From the NCBI RefSeq assembly GCF_015533855.1, contig NZ_AP024154.1, positions 2,424,501-2,488,500 of the forward strand: a stretch of DNA of 64,000 nt, given 5' to 3'. The notes beneath the pieces are model-generated. The model saw only the letters and a program-made list of their open reading frames with translations. It did no database searches and was not told the origin of the DNA. This document shows, piece after piece, positions 1 through 10,500 of this stretch. Every line of letters begins with the position of its first letter. Within the stretch, counting starts at the first letter, position 1. The position numbers and the translations under genes were made by a program. Source of the stretch: Echinicola sp. 20G (GTDB lineage Bacteria; Bacteroidota; Bacteroidia; Cytophagales; Cyclobacteriaceae).

Positions 1-969
1 AACGCCAAGGCGATCGAATATGCTGATATGGTGATTGATTCTGGTAAGTTTAGTTTGCTAGCCACGGAAAAGTTGGCTGACTATACCAAGTTGGCTCCAG
101 AGTCAAATTCTGAAACAATTTTTGCCATTAAGTTTATTCCTGATGCGGATTATGCATCCAATGGGTGGTATACAGTAGGTTCATTGTATGCAAATATTCA
201 AGGAACGGGCTGGGGTGAAATGTACGCATCAAGGCCATATTTAGAAATGGTTAGAGAATATCCTGAGGATGAGCGATACAAGTTTATCAAGCCTGTTGTG
301 GTAGATGAGAGCATCACTTGGGCTCTGTACGTTGATAATGCTAATACGTATAAGTGGAAAGAGGTGACTCAATCAGGGGAGGACTATACTTATTCAGAAA
401 ACGGTCAAGCCAAGATGTTGGAGAAAGTTTCTAATGGGCATGGAGGATATGATTATTTCGTAGAAACTTCAGAAGGAAGTAAAAAAGTCTTGATAGATAA
501 AAAGCTTGATTTAAGAAATGGCTTCCCTAAATATTATGTGTTGAAATGTTCTGGTCAAGAAGATCAAGTGCACCTTTGGTCTCCCGTAATATCAAGACTG
601 GCAGAGATGTATTTGAACAGAGCAGAAGCTAACGCTAAACTGGGTAATACCACATTGGCATTGGATGATGTTAATTTGATCAGAGAGCGTGCAGGAATAC
701 CAGAGGTTGGTTTATATACGATGGCAAACTTGGGTGATAAGTCGGTACTGGATGCGGTATTGGAAGAGCGGCAACTCGAATTGGCTTTTGAAGGGCACAG
801 AAAAATAGATGTATTTAGGAATGACAGGACAATGGATAGGGCTTATCCTGGGACTCATTTGGCTGGGAATAGTCCGGTTTCATCAGTGTCTCCAGATGAC
901 AATGCTGTAATTGAATACATTCCTGAAGCACAATTGTTGGTTCATGAGGGCTTGACCCAAAATCCTTGA
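1..969 (+). CDS. SusD/RagB-family outer-membrane glycan-binding lipoprotein, C-terminal part (5' truncated)
   Basis: The reading frame is open from base 1 and ends with TGA at 967-969, so the gene starts upstream of the window. The C-terminal 322 codons show the usual SusD ending: a 'RLAEMYLNRAEANAKLG' helix, 'LIRERAG', then 'EERQLELAFEGHRKIDVFRN' and a final 'YIPEAQLLVHEGLTQNP', matching the family's usual 'W-P-I-P ... L-x-Q-N-P' end. SusD proteins are surface lipoproteins that cap a SusC transporter and bind oligosaccharides; the lipobox is outside the window. A terminator follows at once, so this is the last gene of its operon. The substrate is unknown. It is separated from the other SusCD pairs by the T9SS locus and probably belongs to a different utilisation locus. 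Confidence 0.9.
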   Translation, partial: NAKAIEYADMVIDSGKFSLLATEKLADYTKLAPESNSETIFAIKFIPDADYASNGWYTVGSLYANIQGTGWGEMYASRPYLEMVREYPEDERYKFIKPVVVDESITWALYVDNANTYKWKEVTQSGEDYTYSENGQAKMLEKVSNGHGGYDYFVETSEGSKKVLIDKKLDLRNGFPKYYVLKCSGQEDQVHLWSPVISRLAEMYLNRAEANAKLGNTTLALDDVNLIRERAGIPEVGLYTMANLGDKSVLDAVLEERQLELAFEGHRKIDVFRNDRTMDRAYPGTHLAGNSPVSSVSPDDNAVIEYIPEAQLLVHEGLTQNP

Positions 970-993
970 TATATAAAACATAGTACTTTGTTT

Positions 994-1025
994 AAAGGTC
1001 ACTTTCTTTTGAAGGTGGCCTTTTT
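994..1025 (+). terminator. Rho-independent terminator after the first SusD gene
   Basis: A 9-bp stem (994-1002 with 1015-1023, one G-U pair) and a 12-nt loop is followed by a T-rich stretch, 25 bases after the stop codon. Confidence 0.75.
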
Positions 1026-1558
1026 GTTTGAATTGGCTTTTTTATATCAATTTTCTAAGGGTTTTGTCCTTTGTGTTTTTGATTTTGCATTTTATAATTT
1101 CATAAATGTTCTTTAAGTATGGGTATAGGTTTTTTGCCCAATTTTAGTGAAGAATGACTAAAAATAACAGAAAATGTCACTATCCTAGCAAATAGCGACA
1201 CTGTTGTAGCATATAATTATTTTTAATAATAATTGATCTTTTTGTAGTTAATTTTGATTTCAGGTAGGTGGGGACAATAATATCCTCGATAGAAAACTAT
1301 TGGATTGAAATGAGTGATTATCGGAGTTTTTTTGATGTTCAAATAGTTGATTAGTATAATTATTTACAACAAAAAGGCAATCTCATAATTACTAATTGTT
1401 CTAAATAGGTATATAATTTATTTGTATAGTTATATTTTAGTTGTTTTATATCACCCTGTTGTTTAAAGAATATACTTGTTGGTCATATCAGTTGGGCCAA
1501 TGAGGGAAATGGCAATATAAGCTTAGGATCAATACCAATTATTTAAAGATTTTGATGT
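1026..1558. other. Gene-free AT-rich region upstream of the giant protein
   Basis: About 530 bases hold no convincing ORF on either strand. A TANNTTTG-like box (TAATTTTG, 1249-1256) is present, but no TTG lies 17-23 bases upstream of it, so I do not call a promoter. The region must contain the promoter of the T9SS operon because a terminator closes the previous gene. Confidence 0.5.
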
Positions 1559-4500
1559 ATGGAATCAATTTTTACCAAATCTAAGTGGGGGAAACTTTCA
1601 CTGGTTTTTACGATTTTACTGGTGCTTCACTCATTTATGTCTTTTGGGCAGGGTACCAAAACTTTAGCTAATGAAGTTACTTACTCCAGCCCAAATGTGC
1701 CTGCCAATTTAGCGGAAAGTTTGGGCCCTTCATCAGGGTACTCGTTAGTGACCGTTGAAAATCCAGATAATGCCTTAGTTGATGATGAGAATTTTGCACG
1801 TCTACTAGCAAGTCCAGGGGTTTTACTGGGCTTAGGTTCGTACAATGGAGAGATAGAATTAAAGTTTCCTTCGACACTTGATGCCAATACAACGGTATAT
1901 GTAAGAGCTGAGGGAAGCGATGATCTTTTTAGGTTACTTTTAGGTGGGAGTTTGGGAGAACTTTTAGGAGATGTTCTAAGCTTGGTTGCCTTGGGGCAAC
2001 AAGAGTTTAACATTATTGCACGAGATGGTACAACGGATGTTTTTTCAAGAAGTACCACAGAAGGTTTTAATACAGACAGGGCGCGAGTTATCACAGGTCC
2101 AGATGGTAACTATTACATCGCATTGACCCCAGATGCAGATTTCGATCGGATTTACATAGAAAACGGTACGCTTTCCTTGCTCGGTTTGGGTGATGAAGTG
2201 AATTTGGACATCTATAGCGCTTTCAGCTATGACGGAGCTACTATTTGTGGAAATCCAATAGGTACTTCCTTTGATGTGAGCGGGGTCAGTTTGGATTTAC
2301 TGAACTTGACAGGATCCGCAGCGAATGATTTACATTTTTCAATTGACGGGGATGCCTCTACCTATACCTCTTTGAGTCCTGGAGTTCTGAGTTTGGCAGG
2401 CGTTCTTGAGCAACATTTTTATTTTGATGGATTGGGGCAAGCTACTGATGAAGTTCAGGTAACCCTTAGTGGAGCACCAGGTATTTTGGATGTGGACCTT
2501 TTGGATAATGTGGAATTAGTGGCCTATAATGGAGAAATAGAAGTTTCCAGGCAGAACTTGGAGACATTGGGCGGAGAGCTTTTAGGTATTGCCCAGCTAG
2601 ATCTTTTGGGACTGTTGGCAGACGGAAATCCAGTTACTTTTACGATGGCGCCAGGAGCGCCTATTGATCGTTTTGAGATAGAGGTTAGTACATTGTTAAA
2701 TTTGGGTACTTCTGAAAGCTTGAGGGTACATGAAGTGATGCGAGTACCCGGAAGACCGGTTATTGATGGTGTAGATAGTGAACAGAACATGTTGGTTTGT
2801 GCGGGTGAAGATGTGACCTTAAATGCAACAGTTGCTACAGGTGATGTGGTAAAATGGTACGACGCACCTGTTGGCGGGTCATTGCAGCATACTGGAGCTA
2901 GTTTTAACTTGGGAGAAATTGGTTCCAAAGTAACCTATTATGCAGCTGCTGAAAGGCCAGGATGTCCTGAAGAATCCATTAGGGTTCCGGTAACAGTCGA
3001 TATTAATCCAAATCCTTTAATAGCTCTTAATGGATCTGCAGTTTACAATGTAGCCATTGGAGAAAGCGTAGCTCTCCCTCCTGCATCAGCGACAAATGAA
3101 GATGGAACCAGTGTACCAGTAACTTGGTCAGGTTTGGATGGTGCTCCTTTTTCAGCTCCAAATACTGCTGGGGTATTCACTACTGGGGGAAAATATGTAT
3201 ACAGGGTATCGGCAAGTGGAACAGACTGTACTAATTTTGTGGATGTGGTGGTCAATGTATTTGATCCAGGTGGATGCCCGCTTGTGTTTAATAGGAGGTA
3301 TGCAACGAGTGCTGAAGACTTTACAACGAGTAACCTTTTGGGTTTGCAGTTGGGAACGGTTAGTAACCCAACTTTAGCAGCAGGAAGTAGTCTGGATGAT
3401 TACTCCCTTGTTTCGGAAACGGTGGGGACGAGCTTGCTTGGCCTAACCGGAGAGACTTCTCAAACCATCAGGTGGAACACAATGATTCCAGCAGGAACTC
3501 CAGTAACCATTAAACTTGGACGTGAATATGGTGTGGCAGGTGTTTCTGGAGGTATTTATGTACAGGCGTTGGATGGTGACCCGGTAGGTGGTGACAATCT
3601 AATTGGAGTAAGGCAAGTTGCTGATGCAAACTTGGTTTCAGCAGTAAATGGTATTAATGAATTTGAATATACCTTTATCCCAACGGATATAAATGGCATT
3701 CCAGTGCCATATAATGGAGTGAAAGTTTCTTTAGCTTCCTTACTCAATGCGGTACAAAATGTAAGAGTATATGGAGCGTACTATCATGAAACGTCAGCGA
3801 CCTTAGCCAGTTGTACTTTTGGTGTGCTTCATATCATGACCGGTTTTGAATCTATCATAGGCGGACTTGATGTGGCCACTGGCTTAACTGCAGTTACTAA
3901 TCCAGAAGCAGCTGCTGACGGGGATGAAGATACTTTTGCTGCGATGAATAATTTAGTAGGTGCGAATGTCAGTAGTAAGCTTGATATTACTTTTGCTGCC
4001 CCTGCCATTGCCGGTGATTCAGTATTTATTAAGGTAGGTGGTGTAACAGGTCTCCTAGATTTAACACTTTTAGAAGGATATCAAATTCAACGTTATTTCG
4101 GAAATCAAGCTGTTGGTGATCCATTGGATGCTGATTCAGATATTTTGACGCTCAATTTATTGGAAGGAGGAACAGAACAGGCGTTGACCTTTATCAATGA
4201 TGCTCCATTTGATAGAATTAAAATCCTGTCAGGCGGTGTAGTTGACGCATTAAATGAGTTGAGGGTTTATGAGGTAGAGCTAATACCGCTTAGCACTATT
4301 TTGGGAGAACAGCATGATGATATTGCTGATGTAGATTACATAGAAATATGCCCTGGAGATATCATAGATGTCCCAAGTGCAACTTGTGATGCGGTGAAGT
4401 TCTATACGGATGAAACTGGTGGAACAGAAATCACTGTAGCAGATATTGCTGGTTGGGCTCCAAACACTATCCAAACAGTTTATTTACAGATTGTAAGATT

Positions 4501-7500
4501 CGGATGTGAGGATGGTATTGAAAGGAGACCAATTGAAATCAGGGTCTTAGGAACCTCTGATGAATTGTTAGATGAGATTCTTATCAATGGTGCAAATGTG
4601 GATGTTTTCTGTCCCGTAGATCCAGTTACTTTAGAAGCGGTTTTGATTTCAGGTGCTCCATCCGGAGTAACGTATCAGTGGTATTCAGATAATGCAGGTA
4701 CTCCAGAAATAATTACAGGTGAAACAGGAGCGATTATTTCTCTAGCTGGACTTACCGCAGGTGACTACACCTATTATGTGCAACTTATAGCAGATGGATT
4801 CTGTACAGCAGAACCAACTCCTGTCAGCTTTACCATCAATAGAAATGCAGATGATGGTGATATCAATTTGGATGATTTGATAACCCAATGTGTGGGGGCA
4901 CCAGTGGTGTTAAGCCCAACAAGCAGTATAGCAAATCCGGTCTTTAGCTGGTATTATGATGCTGCAAAAACCAATCCAATTACCGATGGAGATGTTAACG
5001 GGGCAATTACCTACAATATTGCTGCAGATGGAGAACTAACCATTACCGGTTTGGCTGATGGTGCTGATATATTTTATTATGTAACGGTGAGTGGTGATAA
5101 TGTTTGTGAAAACATTGCAGGGAAAGAAGTAAATGTTCAGGTTTCCAATAGCTTGCCGGCCCCAACCTTTACTGACGCAGATTTGGAACTGTGTGGTCCA
5201 GGAAATGATGCCGTGTTTGAAGTGACTAACTTCTCTGGAGGTTTGAGCTATACTGTATACGATGCAGAAGTAGGGGGAAGCGTTGTTTCAGGTGTGACAG
5301 TAGTAGATAATATTATCACCATAAGCAATGTGACAGCGGATGAGACCTACTGGGTTGAAGTAAATGGTTCAGGGGGCTGTGTTGGTGTGGATCGGGCAAT
5401 GGTTACGGTAACGATAAACAGAATTGCCGACGCAGATGATATTGATGCCTCTGGAGGGACAATTTGCGAGGGTGACAGCTTCACTTTGAGTGCAAGCAGT
5501 AGCACTGTAACCAACCCAGTGTTTACCTGGTACACAGATGCCGCTTTAACAACAGTTTTATCAAATACTACTGTAAGTCCATCCACTACTACAACTTATT
5601 ATGTAACGGTAAGTGGAGATGGAGTTTGTGAGAATGAACCAGGAAATGCAGAAACCGTAACGGTAACTGTAAATAGAAATGCTACTGATGCAGATATAGA
5701 TGCTACTGGAGGAACTATTTGTGAAGGCGATAGCTATACCTTAAGTGCAACGAGCGGTACAGTAACGAGCCCAGTGTTTACTTGGTATTCAGATGCTACA
5801 TTGACAACTGTTTTGTCAAGTGCTACTGTTAGCCCATCTACTACAACCAGCTATTATGTAACGGTAAGTGGAGACGGGGTTTGTGAAAACCAGCCTGGAG
5901 ATGCAAAAGAGGTTGTAGTTACTGTCAACAGAAATGCGTTCGCTGATGATATCCTCCCCGTTGGAGGTACCATTTGTAACGGAGATAGTTTTACTTTAAC
6001 AGCTACAAGTAGTACAGTCTCTAATCCAATATTCACTTGGTATTCGGATCTTGCATTGACTACTGAAGTCTTGGATCCTAATGTTAACCCAACAGCTACT
6101 ACTACTTATTATGTGACTGTTCAGGGTGATGGAGTTTGTGAGAACAAACCAGGAAATGCAGCAACACTAACAGTTATTGTTAATAGAAATGCTACAGCAT
6201 TGGATATCAATGTGGATGATGCCACCATTTGCGAAGGTGATAGTTATACCTTGAGTGCGACAAGCAGTACCGTGACCAATCCAATATTCACTTGGTATAC
6301 TGATGCAGCACTGACCACATTGTTGGCTGATAATGAAGTTAGCCCAACCACAACAACAACTTATTACGTGACCGTTCAGGGAGACGGGGTTTGTGAGAAC
6401 AAGCCAGGTGACGCGGATATGGTAACGGTGACAGTTAACAGGAATGCTACTGCCGCAGATATAGAAACAATGGGCGGAACGATCTGCGAAGGTGACAGTT
6501 TCACTTTAAGCGCTAGCAGTAGTACGGTAACGAGCCCGGTATTTACTTGGTATACTGATGCTGCCTTGACGACTGTATTGTCAAATTCGACTGTAAGCCC
6601 GACCGCGACAACCACCTATTACGTGACGGTAAGTGGAGACGGGGTTTGTGAGAACAAGCCAGGTGATGCTGAAATGGTAACGGTGACGGTTAATAGAAAC
6701 GCAACCGCTGCAGATATAGAATCGACAGGTGGAACGATCTGCGAAGGCGACAGTTTTACCTTGAGCGCGACTAGCAGTACGGTTAGCAATCCAGTATTTA
6801 CCTGGTATACAGATGCAGCCTTGACGACTGTATTGTCAAATGCGACGGTAAGCCCGACTGTTACAACTACTTATTATGTAACCGTAAGTGGAGACGGGGT
6901 ATGTGAGAACAAGGCGGGGGATGCTGAAATGGTAACGGTAACGGTAAACAGAAATGCAACAACTGCCGATATAGACACCAATGATGCCACCATTTGTGAG
7001 GGTGATAGTTATACCTTGACTGCGACAAGCAGCACAGTAACAAGCCCAGTGTTTACCTGGTATACAGATGCGGCACTGACCACATTGTTGGCTGATAATG
7101 AAGTTAGCCCAACCACGACAACTACTTATTACGTGACCGTTCATGGAGACGGGGTTTGTGAGAACAAGTCAGGTGATGCGGATATGGTAACGGTAACGGT
7201 AAACAGGAATGCCACTGCCGCAGATATAGAAACAACGGGCGGAACGATCTGCGAAGGTGACAGTTTCACTTTAAGCGCTAGCAGTAGTACGGTAACGAGC
7301 CCGGTATTTACCTGGTATACAGATGCAGCCTTGACGACAGTATTGTCAAATGCGACGGTAAGCCCGACCGCGACAACTACCTATTACGTGACAGTAAGTG
7401 GAGATGGGGTTTGTGAGAACAAAGCAGGTGATGCAGAAATGGTAACGGTAACGGTAAACAGAAACGCAACCGCTGCAGATATAGAAACAACGGGTGGAAC

Positions 7501-10500
7501 GATCTGCGAAGGTGACAGTTTCACTTTAAGCGCGACTAGCAGTACGGTAACGAGCCCGGTATTTACCTGGTATATAGATGCTGCCTTGACGACTGTATTG
7601 TCAAATGCGACGGTAAGCCCGACTGTTACAACAACCTATTATGTAACCGTAAGTGGAGACGGGGTATGTGAGAACAAGGCGGGTGATGCAGAAATGGTAA
7701 CGGTGACGGTAAACAGAAATGCAACTGCTGCCGATATAGATGCCAATGATGCGACCATTTGTGAGGGTGATAGTTATACCTTGACTGCGACGAGCAGTAC
7801 AGTAACCAGCCCAGTGTTTACTTGGTATACTGATGCAGCACTGACCACATTGTTGGCTGATAATGAAGTTAGCCCAACCACAACAACTACTTATTACGTG
7901 ACCGTTCAGGGAGACGGGGTTTGTGAGAACAAGCCAGGTGACGCGGATATGGTAACGGTGACAGTAAACAGGAATGCCACTGCCGCAGATATAGAAACAA
8001 CGGGCGGAACGATCTGTGAAGGTGACAGCTTTACCTTGAGCGCGACTAGCAGTACGGTTAGTGATCCAGTATTTACCTGGTATACGGATGCAGCCTTGAC
8101 GACTGTATTGTCAAATGCGACGGTAAGCCCGACTGTTACGACAACCTATTACGTGACCGTAAGTGGAGACGGGGTTTGTGAGAACAAAGCAGGTGATGCT
8201 GAAATGGTAACGGTGACAGTCAATAGAACCGCAACTTCTGCCGATATAGAATTGACAGGTGGAACGATCTGCGAAGGTGACAGTTTCACTTTAAGCGCGA
8301 CTAGCAGTACGGTAACAAGCCCGGTATTTACCTGGTATACAGATGCAGCTTTGACGACGGTATTGTCAAGTACAACGGTCAGTCCAACCTCGACAACCAC
8401 CTATTACGTGACGGTAAGTGGAGACGGGGTATGTGAGAACAAGGCAGGTGATGCTGAAATAGTAACGGTCACGGTAAACAGAAATGCAATTGCTGCTGAT
8501 ATAGAATCTACAGGTGGGACGGTCTGTGAAGGTGACAGTTTTACCTTGAGCGCGACTAGCAGTACGGTTAGCGATCCAGTATTTACCTGGTATACAGATG
8601 CAGCTTTGACGACGGTATTGTCAAGTACAACGGTCAGTCCAACTGCGACAACCACCTATTACGTGACGGTAAGTGGAGACGGGGTATGTGAGAACAAGCC
8701 AGGTGATGCTGACATGGTAACGGTCACGGTAAACAGAAATGCAACTGCTGCTGATATAGATACCAATGATGCGACCATTTGCGAAGGTGATAGTTATACC
8801 TTGAGTGCAACGAGCAGTACGGTTAGTGATCCAGTATTTACCTGGTATGCAGATGCTGCCCTGACTACTGTGTTGTCAAGTGCGACAGTTAGTCCGAGCG
8901 CGACAACAACCTATTACGTGACCGTAAGTGGAGACGGGGTTTGTGAGAACAAAGCAGGTGATGCTGAAATGGTAACGGTGACGGTTAACAGAAACGCAAC
9001 CGCTGCAGATATAGAAACAACGGGTGGAACGATCTGCGAAGGTGACAGTTTCACTTTAAGCGCGACTAGCAGTACGGTAACAAGCCCGGTATTTACCTGG
9101 TATACAGATGCAGCCTTGACGACGGTATTGTCAAATGCGACGGTAAGCCCGACTGTTACGACAACCTATTATGTAACCGTAAGTGGAGACGGGGTATGTG
9201 AGAACAAGGCAGGTGATGCAGAAATGGTAACGGTGACAGTAAACAGAACTGCAACTGCTGCTGATATAGATACCAATGATGTGACCATTTGTGAGGGTGA
9301 TAGTTATACCTTGAGTGCGACGAGCAGTACAGTTAGCGATCCAGTATTTACCTGGTATACAGATGCCGCCTTGACGAATGTATTATCAAGTACGACAGTC
9401 AGTCCGAGCACAACAACAACAACCTATTACGTGACGGTAAGTGGAGACGGGGTATGTGAGAACAAGGCAGGTGATGCTGAAATGGTAACGGTAACGGTAA
9501 ACAGGAATGCCACTGCTGCAGATATAGATACTAATGATGCGACCATTTGCGAAGGTGATAGCTATAACTTGAGCGCAACTAGCAGCACGGTTAGTGATCC
9601 AGTATTTACCTGGTATACAGATGCTGCCCTGACTACTGTGTTGTCAAGTGGGACAGTCAGTCCGAGCACGACAACTACCTATTACGTGACCGTAAGTGGA
9701 GATGGGGTTTGTGAGAACAAGAGAGGTGATGCAGAAATGGTAACGGTGACAGTAAACAGAACTGCAACTGCTGCCGATATAGAATCGACAGGGGGCACAA
9801 TCTGTGAGGGAGGTAGCTTTACCATGAGCGCGACTAGCAGTACGGTTAGCGATCCAGTATTTACCTGGTATACAGATGCTGCCCTGACAACTGTATTGTC
9901 AAATGCGACGGTTAGTCCGACCGCGACAACAACCTATTACGTGACGGTAAGTGGAGACGGGGTTTGTGAGAACAAGGCAGGTGATGCAGAAATGGTAACG
10001 GTGACAGTGAACAGCTTGCCAGCTCCGACTACCAACTTGACAGAGCAGTCTTTCTGTTCTGCTATCGGTGGAACAATTGGAGATCTTCAAGTGAACGAAA
10101 GTGCTATAGTTTGGTATGATGCCCCAGTTGGAGGAAATAGCCTAAGTGAAGCTCTAGCACTGACACAGGGAGTGACTTATTACGCGGCCTTGACGAATCC
10201 TAGTACAGGATGTGAAAGTATTCAGAGGTTGGCGATTACAGTTTCTAACTGTGCGAATCTGGAAGTTGTCAAGACCATGGATGTTACTTCAGTGATTGTT
10301 GGTGAAATGTTTGATTATACCATAGCCATTACAAACAATGGAGCTTCAACTGCTCAAAATGTAACAGTTACAGATGAAGTGCCAGTAGAATTACAAGTCC
10401 TAGCTGCCTCTTCTGATGGTACAATATCAGGCAATACCGTTACATGGTCTATTTCAGAAATCGCATCGGGAGAAACAGTCCAGCTGACTTTAAGTGTGAT

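Noticed and set aside
1249..1256. TAATTTTG box as a promoter for the giant gene
   Set aside because: No TTG lies 17-23 bases upstream, and the box is 300 bases from the start codon in AT-rich DNA.
6376..8655. Several minus-strand ORFs of about 80 residues with the same sequence, spaced at 255-bp steps
   Set aside because: They are shadows of the plus-strand Ig repeats; the same reverse frame stays open in each unit because the DNA repeats.
5423..10012. Regular direct repeats that might suggest a CRISPR array
   Set aside because: The period is 255 bp, units are contiguous without spacers, and the whole stretch is one open coding frame.
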